A stretch of DNA of 64,000 nucleotides. Source: Neobacillus niacini. GTDB taxonomy: Bacteria > Bacillota > Bacilli > Bacillales > Cytobacillaceae. A program made the position numbers and the translations under genes. How positions within the stretch are numbered: position 1 is the first letter of the stretch; each line of letters starts with the position of its first letter. Under the pieces are notes generated by a model that worked only from the letters and a program-made list of their open reading frames with translations, made no database searches and was not told the DNA's origin. The stretch spans positions 310,001 through 374,000 of the forward strand of contig NZ_JAMBOB010000003.1 of the NCBI RefSeq assembly GCF_023715415.1. Direction: 5' to 3'. Positions 18,157 through 26,369 of this stretch are shown piece by piece.

Positions 18157-19786
18157 GCTAATCCCTTCCCTTGGTTTGCATAAAAGATTCATTCTTACTA
18201 TACTCTTGATTGCGGTTTTCGTTTGGAGCCTTACCTCTATTCAATGGAATTCAGAGCTTTACCATGCTGGCGGGATTCCTACGATGCTGCAAATATTTGA
18301 AGGGTTAATCCAGCCAAACTTAGATTCTGAACTTTTATTAGTTGGATTGGAATCGGCTTGGATTACACTAGCGTATGCAGTTGCTGGGATGTCGCTAGCG
18401 ATTGTTTATGCGTTTATTGTTGGTGTTTTAGCCTCTGGAACACTAACTTCCAGCAAATTTTCGCGTATTATCTCTAAAGTGTTCTTTCGAGGTATTTTAG
18501 GCTTTACTCGTTCGATTCATGAATTAATTTGGGCATGGCTTTTTGTGGCAGCAGTTGGATTATCCCCCTATGCCGCTATCCTGGCACTTGCGATTCCTTA
18601 TGGTGGGATTTTAGGACGGATTTTTGCAGATATGTTAAATGATGTTCCAGGGCAGCCTATACTTGCATTAAAATCTGCAGGCTCCTCGCGCCTGCAAACA
18701 CTTATCTATGGGTATCTTCCATTGATTTGGTCCGATTTTATTAGTTATACAATGTACCGCTTTGAGTGCGCCATTCGTTCCTCAGCAATTATGAGCTTTG
18801 TTGGTCTAGGTGGACTAGGCTTTCAAATCCAATTAGCACTTGCAGATTTGAAGTATGATTCCGTTTGGACATTTATCTTTTTCCTAATCGCCCTCGTGAT
18901 TTTTGTTGATGGTTGGAGTAATTTCGTTCGAAAAGGATTAACAGAGCATAAACGTAGGAAAGGAATGAATTCAGGGTGGCTCTCTGTCCTCTTTGCACTT
19001 CTCTTAATTGCCGCTTCCTGGTTTTATATCACATTGAGTGAAAAAGCTAATCTAGGAGAATTATTATCAGAGAAAAACCTTGAATATGCTAGTAAGTTTT
19101 TCGGTGGACTTCTAGGAATTAATCAAGAAAACCCAGCATTCCTTAATGGAGAAAGCTGGGCATTAGCGTTGAAGCTGACCATGGAGACTCTAGAAATGAG
19201 TGTCATGGCTATCGGATTTGCAACGATTGTCGCTTTCATTACCGTTATTCCAGCGGCTAGAAACATAGCAAATGGAAGTCTCACGTTGCAAAAAAATTGG
19301 TATAACAGAATTCTTTACGGTGTAATTCGCCTATTTTATATCTTTTCAAGATCTGTTCCAGAATTAGTTTGGGCAATGATGATTATTTTCATATTTAAAC
19401 CTGGTATCTTACCAGGAGCCTTAGCCCTCGCACTTCACAACTTTGGAATTCTCGGTAAACTCTGGGCAGAGGTTGTCGAAGATATGGATCCAAGACCTAT
19501 CCGAAACCTAGCAACCGCTGGAGCTTCAAAAATAGAAATCTTATTTTATGGAATTCTTCCGATAGTACTGCCTAGATTTCTCACCTATATTCTCTATCGA
19601 TGGGAAGTAATTATGAGAACGACCATTGTCGTTGGATTTGTAGGCGCTGGAGGTCTGGGAATGGAGTTTAAACTTGCCATGAGTTATTTTGATTATACTC
19701 AAATTACCTTATTGTTACTTTGTTATATGATTCTCGTCATAATTGCGGATTTTGCATCGGAAACAACTCGAAAAGCTGTTAAATAA
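18149..19786 (+). CDS. Fused double PhnE-like ABC permease
   Basis: At 545 residues this is about twice a normal PhnE. It contains two homologous permease halves, each with about six membrane segments and the EAA-type coupling loop: ALKSAGSSRLQTLIYGYLPL in the first half and NLATAGASKIEILFYGILPI in the second, each followed by a GFVGLGG- or GFVGAGG-type motif. Such a fusion lets one polypeptide form the whole channel and is seen in the selenate-type and some phosphonate-type importers. It is translationally coupled to the ATPase. Confidence 0.88.
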   Translation: MNKLIPSLGLHKRFILTILLIAVFVWSLTSIQWNSELYHAGGIPTMLQIFEGLIQPNLDSELLLVGLESAWITLAYAVAGMSLAIVYAFIVGVLASGTLTSSKFSRIISKVFFRGILGFTRSIHELIWAWLFVAAVGLSPYAAILALAIPYGGILGRIFADMLNDVPGQPILALKSAGSSRLQTLIYGYLPLIWSDFISYTMYRFECAIRSSAIMSFVGLGGLGFQIQLALADLKYDSVWTFIFFLIALVIFVDGWSNFVRKGLTEHKRRKGMNSGWLSVLFALLLIAASWFYITLSEKANLGELLSEKNLEYASKFFGGLLGINQENPAFLNGESWALALKLTMETLEMSVMAIGFATIVAFITVIPAARNIANGSLTLQKNWYNRILYGVIRLFYIFSRSVPELVWAMMIIFIFKPGILPGALALALHNFGILGKLWAEVVEDMDPRPIRNLATAGASKIEILFYGILPIVLPRFLTYILYRWEVIMRTTIVVGFVGAGGLGMEFKLAMSYFDYTQITLLLLCYMILVIIADFASETTRKAVK

Positions 19787-19820
19787 AGCACAAGTCCTTT
19801 TAGGCTTGTGCTATTTTTTT
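19787..19820 (+). terminator. Terminator of the ABC importer operon
   Basis: AGCACAAG / CTTGTGCT stem followed by ATTTTTTT. The 260-nt gap after it (to 20047) has no other clear signal. Confidence 0.88.
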
Positions 19821-20047
19821 GTGTTTTCTCCTGCTAACTATCTGCTAGTAATTGCTAGCTAGATGCTACCTGAAAGATAATGTGTTTAATGGATTCTTAA
19901 TGGCTGTTCTGCAAAATTAAATGAAATAAAAAATTGAAATACTTGTATTGGATTCATGTTTTCTATTATCCTAAGCATAGCACCAAAAATTTAATCAATA
20001 GTATACATATGGATTTGAAGTGTCAGATCATATAGGAGTTGGAGTAT

Positions 20048-21214
20048 TTGGAAACAAAAAGAGCTTTACCTATTTTATTTTTAGTCATGTTTTTAGTGAT
20101 GATTGGATTTGGAATCATCATCCCTGTTCTTCCTTTTTATGCAGAAGAGATGGGTGCGTCTCCTACACAACTAGGATTATTAATGGCTGTTTATTCACTC
20201 ATGCAGCTCATTTTTGCGCCATTTTGGGGTAAATTATCCGACCGAATCGGACGAAAGCCAATCATGATGATTGGGATTGCAGGATTATCATTATCTTTCT
20301 TTATGCAGGCGATTGCGACGGAGCTTTGGATGTTATTTGCAGCACGCATCATTGGCGGAATGTTATCTTCTGCAAATATGCCAACTGCAATGGCCTATGT
20401 TGCTGATATTACGACTCCTGAAAATCGTGGGAAAGGAATGGGCATTATTGGGGCAGCTGTTGGCCTTGGTTTTGTATTTGGCCCTGGCATTGGTGGAATA
20501 TTTTCAAAATCTAGCATGAGTACGCCTTTTTATTTAGCTGGGGCATCTTCTTTAATAACCTTAGTCATTATATTCTATTTACTAAAAGAATCCTTACCAA
20601 AAAATAGTGCAGAGATGAATCAAAGCAAAACTCAATCACGATGGAAAGCATTTACTGGTCCTGCCTCCGTTTTATTTTTATTACAACTGTTAATCTCTCT
20701 CTCTCTTTCTGGCTTAGAAGCAACATTTGCTTATTTTGCTGCGAAAAAAGCAGGATTAGGTGCAATCCAGCTAGGCTATATCTTCATGATTATGGGATTT
20801 GCTGGTGCGATGGTTCAAGGTGGTCTGGTCGGCAGATTAACAAAGAAATATGGTGAAGGTAAAGTTATTCAAGGTGGAATTATTGTCTCGGCGGTTGGTT
20901 TTGCTTTAATCCTCCTAGTAGACAGTTTTACAACTGCTGCAATATTTTTATCCATCTTTGGGATCGGAAATGGTGTTATTCGTCCAAGTGTCTCATCTTT
21001 GTTAACGAAAACAACAGATTCTGGTCATGGGAGCGCAACTGGACTGCTTTCCTCTTTTGATTCATTAGGCAGAATTGTTGGGCCTCCCCTCGGTGGTTGG
21101 TTATTCTCACTATCAATCGGCTTACCTTATATATCTGGTGCAATTATTTCGGTTATGGCCTTAGTGCTTTATCAATTTTATCGTTCAAAAGCTTTAGTCT
21201 TGAAAACAAACTAG
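20048..21214 (+). CDS. MFS multidrug-type exporter
   Basis: The 388-residue protein has about 12 membrane segments and the MFS motif A in GKLSDRIGRKPIM between TM2 and TM3, plus the motif C-type GAAVGLGFVFGPGIGG of drug:H+ antiporters. It resembles the Bmr/NorA/tetracycline group. The substrate is unknown. The start is TTG 20048 with AGGAG 9 nt upstream; an earlier in-frame TTG abuts the RBS and cannot be used. Confidence 0.85.
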   Translation: METKRALPILFLVMFLVMIGFGIIIPVLPFYAEEMGASPTQLGLLMAVYSLMQLIFAPFWGKLSDRIGRKPIMMIGIAGLSLSFFMQAIATELWMLFAARIIGGMLSSANMPTAMAYVADITTPENRGKGMGIIGAAVGLGFVFGPGIGGIFSKSSMSTPFYLAGASSLITLVIIFYLLKESLPKNSAEMNQSKTQSRWKAFTGPASVLFLLQLLISLSLSGLEATFAYFAAKKAGLGAIQLGYIFMIMGFAGAMVQGGLVGRLTKKYGEGKVIQGGIIVSAVGFALILLVDSFTTAAIFLSIFGIGNGVIRPSVSSLLTKTTDSGHGSATGLLSSFDSLGRIVGPPLGGWLFSLSIGLPYISGAIISVMALVLYQFYRSKALVLKTN

Positions 21215-21280
21215 CATATGTCATTAGGACATGCATAAGATAGGTTACGAGGATGTACATGTATAAAGGAGTTGAGATGA

Positions 21281-21613
21281 ATGAAAACACTCTCTCATTT
21301 CACGACGTTTTTCTTCCTATGTATTCTTGTTGCTCTTGTAGCCTATCTTGATTCGCCGTACTCATTTATTCATAGTGGCTATTCCTATTCCACCAGTGAA
21401 CCAGCTGTGGCACAGCCTGTCGACGTAGAACCGTCAACGGATGTACCTGTATTGGAAAATAGGCTTGATAGTGTTAAACAAATGGACGGGTATTACGTGG
21501 AAATCTACCAAGAATACGAAGTTTATTACGATGAAGAAGGAAATGTAGTTAAAAGAGATCCTACTTCAAAAACAGAAAGTGTCCGATATTGGGATGAGGG
21601 TTCTGAAAATTAA
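21281..21613 (+). CDS. Hypothetical membrane-anchored or secreted small protein
   Basis: The 110-residue protein is not recognised. Residues about 6-25 are hydrophobic (FTTFFFLCILVALVAYL), then a Ser/Pro/Val-rich linker, then an acidic Tyr-rich part (MDGYYVEIYQEYEVYYDEEGNVVKRD). AAAGGAG lies before the ATG. A terminator follows. Confidence 0.6.
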   Translation: MKTLSHFTTFFFLCILVALVAYLDSPYSFIHSGYSYSTSEPAVAQPVDVEPSTDVPVLENRLDSVKQMDGYYVEIYQEYEVYYDEEGNVVKRDPTSKTESVRYWDEGSEN

Positions 21614-21618
21614 TCCTT

Positions 21619-21657
21619 AAAAAGCTGTCGATATATCATCAACAGCTTTTTATTTTT
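21619..21657. terminator. Bidirectional terminator
   Basis: AAAAGCTGT / ACAGCTTTT stem with T-run, between the hypothetical gene and the convergent P-type ATPase gene. Confidence 0.85.
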
Positions 21658-21701
21658 GTAAAAATGGGAACGAATGTTCATTTTGTGTGAGGAGACTTGT
21701 T

Positions 21702-23837
21702 CTATTTGTCTTTTACCCTTAAAAGTCTTAAACCATTTAATGTGACAATCAGTGTTGCGCCCATATCTGCAAATATAGCAATCCAGAGTGTAAGCCAGCC
21801 CGGTATGACTAATAGCAATGCAACCAGTTTAATCCCTAAAGAGAATGTAATGTTTTGCTTAATGATATTCAAGGCTTTTCGGCTTAGTTTTAACGTAAAT
21901 GGAAGCTTACTTAAGTCATCGGCCATTAATGCAATATCGGCCGTTTCAAGTGCCGTATCCGTCCCTGCCCCGCCCATCGCTATCCCAACAGTGGAAGCAG
22001 CCAGTGCAGGTGCGTCATTGACTCCGTCTCCGACCATCGCCACACGCTCATATTTGCTTCTTAATTCTTTAATATAGGCTAATTTGTCTTGCGGCAGCAA
22101 TTCAGCTTTAATGTTTGAAACGCCTACTTCATTTCCAATTGCCTTTGCAGTTCCTTTATTATCCCCTGTCAGCATAATGGTTTCTTGAATCCCTAAGGAA
22201 TGAAGTTTCTGAATGACTGATTTACTATTCCCTCTGACTTCATCCGCAACTGCTAAAAGTGCTGCAATATCTGTATCGGTCCCAACAACCATTACACTTT
22301 TCCCATTATTTTGAAGGTCTGAGATAGTAGTTTTACTATTCAATGGAATCCCATTTGGTAAGATATCATCAAATAGATTAGGACTACCCACGTAATACAT
22401 TATTCCGTTGACCTTCCCTTTAATGCCTTTACCAGTTAGAGAAGTGAAGTCTTCGATAGCAAGTTTCTGGTAAGGCAGCTTTTCCTGTTCTGCTTTTTTG
22501 ATAATGGCTGAAGCCAATGGATGTTGAGAACTTTTTTCTAAAGCTGCAGTTATGGCTAATACTTCATTAGCGTCAGTATTCTGCTGTGGCAGATAATCAG
22601 TGACAACTGGAAAACCTTCCGTAAGCGTGCCAGTTTTATCAAATGCTACTGCTTTAATAGCTCCCATTTCTTCTAGATGAATCCCGCCTTTGATTAGGAC
22701 ACCATTTCGAGCAGCATTCCCAATTGCTGTTACAATCGCAACGGGAGTGGAAATAATTAACGCACAAGGACAACCAACCACTAGCGCAGCTAAACCTTGA
22801 TAAATCCACTTATCCCATTCACCACCAAAAAATAACGGTGGAACGACAGCGACACCTAATGCGACTAGCATGATAATAGGCGTGTAATATTTAGCAAAGC
22901 GATCTACAAATGCCTGAGATGGTGCTCTTTCCGCTTGTGCTTCCTCAACAAGATGAATAATTTTGGCAATCGTGGTGTCGTCAACGTGCTTGGTAACGCT
23001 GACCTCAAGTAACCCTTCTTCATTAAGCGTTCCAGCAAAGACTTCATCATTTACGGATTTTGCAACTGGGACAGATTCACCGGTGATGGCGGCTTGATTT
23101 ACTGCAGATAATCCCTTAACCACAATCCCGTCCATGGCAATTTTTTGTCCTGGTTTTACAATGAGCGTATCACCAATTTGAATATCTTCCACTTCAACTG
23201 TGTGCTCCTTATTACCTCTCCGGATTAGCGCTTCCTTTGGAGCAATGTCCATTAATGATCGAATCGATTGCCGTGCCTTATCCATTGAATAGGATTCAAG
23301 CGCTTCACTTATCGCAAATAGGATAACAACGGTAGCCCCTTCACCCCATTCCCCAATAAATGCAGCACCAATGACAGCGATGGTCATCAAGGTTTTCATA
23401 TCAAATTCCAATTGGATTAAGTTCTTAATTCCTGTTTTAAATAACCGATAACCGCCAATTAGGATAGAAGCACCATAGGCTAAAATCGAAGATATACTTT
23501 CTTCCCCATTCATTTGTCCTGAAAACCAGCCAATCAGTAAGAAAACGAAAGAAACGATGACAGTTGAATGTTTTTGGACAAAAGGTACTTTCTTCTCATC
23601 TACTTTTTGTTTTTCAGGAACCACTTTAATATTTTCAAAGGCCCCTGCTTTTTCAATTTCCTCTATGGTGGTTAGACCATAAACAGTAAGTTTGGCAGCA
23701 CCGAAGTTTACATTGGCATCAAAAACACCATCCAGGTGTTTTACGTTCTTTTCGAACTTAGTGGCACAGCCTGCTCAGGTGAATCCTTGAACTCGATAGA
23801 CCGTTTTTTCAATTTCTTTTTCTTGCGCATTACTCAT
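21702..23837 (-). CDS. Heavy-metal P1B-type ATPase selenoprotein (CadA/ZntA-like, UxxC metal-binding motif)
   Basis: The 711-codon gene has TGA at 23777-23775 (codon 21). Reading it as Sec gives GFTUAGCATKF in an N-terminal heavy-metal-associated domain, where relatives have GxxCxxC. The rest is a full P1B ATPase: actuator TGESVPV, CPC in [10 protein letters not shown], phosphorylation [19 protein letters not shown], and [13 protein letters not shown]; the CPC-type motif and HP fit Zn/Cd/Pb/Co exporters. Without recoding, the gene would start after the HMA domain. The N-terminal ATG is preceded by GAGGGGG. A UxxC pair would bind soft metals strongly. Two palindromes in the promoter suggest ArsR/SmtB control. 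Confidence 0.88.
23745..23757 (-). promoter_or_regulatory. Candidate bacterial SECIS hairpin of the metal ATPase
   Basis: On the minus strand GTTC-GAAAA-GAAC, loop starting 21 nt after the UGA with G at its first position. The stem has only 4 bp, so it is the weakest of the four SECIS candidates. Confidence 0.5.
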
Positions 23838-23852
23838 GATTTTCCCCCTCAT

Positions 23853-23868
23853 TCAAACGTTCGTTTGA
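23853..23868. promoter_or_regulatory. ArsR/SmtB-type palindrome 2 of the metal ATPase promoter
   Basis: TCAAACGTTCGTTTGA is a perfect 16-bp palindrome near the expected transcription start of the minus-strand ATPase gene. It resembles the CadC/CzrA operator core TCAAAT...ATTTGA. The regulator is not in the window. Confidence 0.6.
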
Positions 23869-23873
23869 TTATT

Positions 23874-23903
23874 AGTATATACAATATGGATGAAAATGGT
23901 CAA
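23874..23903 (-). promoter_or_regulatory. Sigma-A promoter of the metal ATPase gene
   Basis: TTGACC (23903-23898), 18-bp spacer, TATACT (23879-23874) on the minus strand. The -35 overlaps one palindrome and the start point lies by the other. Confidence 0.6.
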
Positions 23904-23915
23904 ACAATTGTTTGA
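23900..23915. promoter_or_regulatory. ArsR/SmtB-type palindrome 1 of the metal ATPase promoter
   Basis: TCAAACAATTGTTTGA is a perfect 16-bp palindrome, overlapping the -35 of the ATPase promoter, and shares the TCAAAC...GTTTGA arms with the downstream palindrome. Confidence 0.6.
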
Positions 23916-24045
23916 ATGTGTTATAAAATAACACAATATTCAAGTTCTTGTGGTTAATATAAACAAAATGACGCTCTTCTACGAGACTTTGTAGAATATT
24001 CATAGGCAATTTTAGAAAACCTATATGTATATGGAGGTGAATAAG

Positions 24046-24405
24046 ATGAAAAAATGGCTCTATAGTTTAATTTGTGTTGCTTTTATAGGCTTTCTTACAG
24101 CTTGTGGAGGCGGTGATGACGAAACAGAACAAGATAACACAACTACAGAGGAACAAGCAGGCGATGAACAAGAACAAACAGCGGATGCAGGTAATGGAGA
24201 GGCTCTATTTCAGCAAAGCTGTTCTTCTTGTCATGGTGGAGATTTAAAGAGTGGAGGAGCCCCTGATTTAGATAAAATCGGCTCAAAATACTCCAAGGAT
24301 GAAATACTAGGTATTATTGAAAATGGTAAAGGCGGTATGCCTGCAGGACTCCTTAAGGGCGAAGACGCAGCTGCTGTTGCTTCATGGCTCTCAGAGAAAA
24401 AATAG
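24046..24405 (+). CDS. Small c-type cytochrome lipoprotein (cytochrome c-551-like)
   Basis: The 119-residue protein begins with a lipoprotein signal ending FLTACGGG, then an acidic Thr/Gln/Glu-rich linker, then a single-haem domain with CSSCHGG and a likely Met ligand in [10 protein letters not shown]. It resembles CccB of B. subtilis, a membrane-tethered electron carrier outside the cell. The start at 24046 has GGAGGTG 6 nt upstream. It lies next to the Prx-like selenoprotein. Confidence 0.9.
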   Translation: MKKWLYSLICVAFIGFLTACGGGDDETEQDNTTTEEQAGDEQEQTADAGNGEALFQQSCSSCHGGDLKSGGAPDLDKIGSKYSKDEILGIIENGKGGMPAGLLKGEDAAAVASWLSEKK

Positions 24406-24413
24406 CAGGGAAA

Positions 24414-24447
24414 AAACCAGAATGGATATTCCAATCTGGTTTTTTTG
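24414..24447 (+). terminator. Terminator after the cytochrome gene
   Basis: AAACCAGA ... TCTGGTTT stem followed by TTTTT. Confidence 0.85.
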
Positions 24448-24542
24448 TGAGAATAACGATAAGAGCAATTATTTGATTGATAAAGTAGTTTACACTACAA
24501 TTAAGAAGTTAATCAACAAAACAAATTGGTAAGGAGAAAAAT

Positions 24543-25052
24543 ATGAAGTTTAAATTAATGGTCTTAGTCCTTATTTCTATTCTACTTATAACAGCATGTG
24601 GACAAAAGACACTAAACGAGCCTATCACATTACATAACCAGGATCAGCAGAAAGTAACGTTTCCTTTAGAAAAACCAACACTATTCTTTTTTATCACTTC
24701 CTACACCTGAGGACTTTGCCACCAGCAACTAGTTCAGTTGCATGAAAATATTGGTAAATTAGAGGGCATGGATATAGAAATGTACATACTTAGTAAAGAT
24801 TTACCCGAGGAACAACTTCAATTATATAAAGAATTAGAAAGTATTTATGGTAAAAGCCTTCCCTTTGTTTCTGATCCAGATTTGAAATTAATTGATTTCA
24901 TGGATATGAAAAATGGTGATGTTGCGTATAGAGGTTACGCAATGTTGGATCAGGATGGAAAAGTTGTTTTTAAAAGTGTAAATGATCACTGGGGAGAACA
25001 AATTGATAAAACCGTTGAAGAAATAAAAAATGAATATAATAAACTAAAATAA
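24543..25052 (+). CDS. Peroxiredoxin/thioredoxin-fold lipoprotein selenoprotein (UxxC)
   Basis: The 169-codon gene has TGA at 24708-24710 (codon 56). Reading it as Sec gives TSYTUGLCHQQL, a UxxC redox motif directly after a hydrophobic beta strand (TLFFFI), as in AhpC/TSA and Prx-like thiol oxidoreductases. The N-terminus is a lipoprotein signal (LLITACGQ), so the enzyme would sit on the outer face of the membrane. The C-terminal half has a Prx-like order: DLPEEQLQLYKEL, LPFVSDPDLKLIDFM, then a strand with AYRGYAMLDQDGKVV. AAGGAG precedes the ATG. UGA-as-stop annotation would give two fragments. A known selenoprotein group is Prx-like thiol:disulfide oxidoreductases with UxxC. Confidence 0.88.
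24725..24741 (+). promoter_or_regulatory. Candidate bacterial SECIS hairpin of the Prx-like lipoprotein
   Basis: GCAACT-AGTTC-AGTTGC is a perfect 6-bp stem with a 5-nt loop. The loop starts 20 nt after the UGA and has G at position 2. Confidence 0.75.
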
Positions 25053-25054
25053 AC

Positions 25055-25096
25055 AATAGGCGGCCACAATTAACTAGATTGTAGCCGCCTATTATT
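25055..25096. terminator. Bidirectional terminator
   Basis: AATAGGCGGC / GCCGCCTATT stem extended by ACAAT/ATTGT between convergent genes. Confidence 0.88.
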
Positions 25097-25117
25097 TGTT
25101 TAAGAATAAGATCTATT

Positions 25118-25720
25118 TTATAAACTTCGATACCATTGTGAGGCAGCCTCAACTTCTTCTCTGGTCAATTGATGTCCACGATGCTCCCAGTGAAGGTCAA
25201 CCTTTGCATTTGCTTTTTCCAATAAAGATTGTAGTTCTTCTGATTCCGTTGGTGGACAAATCGGGTCATTGGTTCCAGCTGCGATAAATACATGCTTTCC
25301 AGCTAAATTAGGGAGAGCCATGCCCCTTCTAGGTACCATTGGATGATGAAGGATGGCACCCTTTAATGCATTTTCGTAGTGAAATAGTAAACTTGCCGCA
25401 ATGTTCGCACCATTTGAGTACCCGATTGCGATGATATTATCTCGGTCGAACTCATATTTCACCGCTGCTTCATCAAGAAATTCATTTAATTCCTTTGTTC
25501 GGAAAATCAGGTCTTCTTCATCAAACACGCCTTCTGCTAATCTTCGAAAGAAACGTGGCATTCCATTTTCTAATACATTCCCACGAACACTTAATACAGA
25601 CGCTTCGTCATCAATCATTCCAGCTAGAGGAAGCAAGTCTAATTCATTGCCGCCCGTTCCATGTAGCATTAAAAAAGTTGGCTTTGTTAAATCTATTCCC
25701 TTATTAAATATATGTTTCAT
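25118..25720 (-). CDS. mhqD: Alpha/beta hydrolase (carboxylesterase), MhqD-like
   Basis: The 200-residue hydrolase has TFLMLHGTGGNELDLLPLA near the N-terminus (oxyanion region), the nucleophile in IAIGYSNGANIAASLL (GYSNG), an Asp in GTNDPICPP and a His in EHRGHQLT. This matches MhqD/YodD-type esterases of the quinone and thiol-stress response. It is 49 nt downstream of a MarR-type regulator on the same strand, as expected for an mhqR-mhqD arrangement. Confidence 0.8.
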   Translation of the reverse strand: MKHIFNKGIDLTKPTFLMLHGTGGNELDLLPLAGMIDDEASVLSVRGNVLENGMPRFFRRLAEGVFDEEDLIFRTKELNEFLDEAAVKYEFDRDNIIAIGYSNGANIAASLLFHYENALKGAILHHPMVPRRGMALPNLAGKHVFIAAGTNDPICPPTESEELQSLLEKANAKVDLHWEHRGHQLTREEVEAASQWYRSL

Positions 25721-25769
25721 TTCTATCTACCTCCAGAATATATCTGCTTAACGTACGTTCAAAAACTAA

Positions 25770-26198
25770 TTAAGCATCGATTTTACTTTTTACTTTTTTT
25801 AGAAGTGTTATGATTGTTTCGACTTCATCTCCACGTAAAGAACTAAAAATATCATCAACCAATTCCTGATGTTTGGGCATGATTTCATTCATCAATTGAA
25901 TTCCATCTTTAGTCAAGGTTACATGAATAATTCGGCGATCCTCTGGACAGTCATTTCTACTTAACAAGCCTCTTTTTTCTAATTTATCGATTACATAGGT
26001 CATCGAACCACTGGAAATTAAGATTTTGTTTCCAATCTGCTGAATGTTTTGTTTTCCTTGTTGGAAAAGAACCTCTAAAACGGCAAATTCCGTAAGACTC
26101 AATTTGTTTTTCGTCATTTCTTCTCTTATTATTTCCTGAATAGATTTAGATGTTTGCATTAATAGCAAAAATGGCTGGTTGGTGCATTTGTTCTCCAT
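25770..26198 (-). CDS. mhqR: MarR-family regulator, MhqR-like
   Basis: The 142-residue protein has a winged-helix core: LSLTEFAVLEVLFQQGKQNIQQIGNKILISSGSMTYVIDKLEKRGLLSR with wing RNDCPEDRRIIHVTLT. Length and context fit MhqR, the repressor of quinone-responsive genes. A palindrome close to the MhqR box lies 33 nt upstream. MhqR itself is not thiol-based, so the single Cys is not a strong clue. Other MarR repressors cannot be excluded. Confidence 0.75.
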   Translation of the reverse strand: MENKCTNQPFLLLMQTSKSIQEIIREEMTKNKLSLTEFAVLEVLFQQGKQNIQQIGNKILISSGSMTYVIDKLEKRGLLSRNDCPEDRRIIHVTLTKDGIQLMNEIMPKHQELVDDIFSSLRGDEVETIITLLKKVKSKIDA

Positions 26199-26230
26199 TT
26201 AATCACCTCCAAAATTATTTTTAGTTCAAA

Positions 26231-26248
26231 TATCTTGAATATGAGATA
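26231..26248. promoter_or_regulatory. Candidate MhqR operator
   Basis: TATCTTGAATATGAGATA is an imperfect palindrome with TATCT/AGATA arms. The known MhqR box of B. subtilis has TATCTcgaaTtcgAGATA form. Its position fits autorepression of mhqR-mhqD. Confidence 0.6.
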
Positions 26249-26338
26249 ATAATAAAACAAATTTCCATACTAGTCAAATTCCTTTTCAAATGTAATTTGT
26301 AAATAACTAAGAAAATCCTTCAATAAAGGCAATAAAAA

Positions 26339-26366
26339 ATGCGAAATCCCTTTAGATTCCGCATTA
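26339..26366 (-). terminator. Terminator of glgC
   Basis: AATGCG.. / ..CGCATT hairpin (one mismatch) followed on the minus strand by TTTTTATT. Confidence 0.75.
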
Positions 26367-26369
26367 ACA

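Noticed and set aside
16473-19786. Plain phosphonate transporter phnDCE
   Set aside because: No C-P lyase, phosphonatase or phosphite genes nearby, and the permease is a double fusion. Kept only as an alternative to the selenium role.
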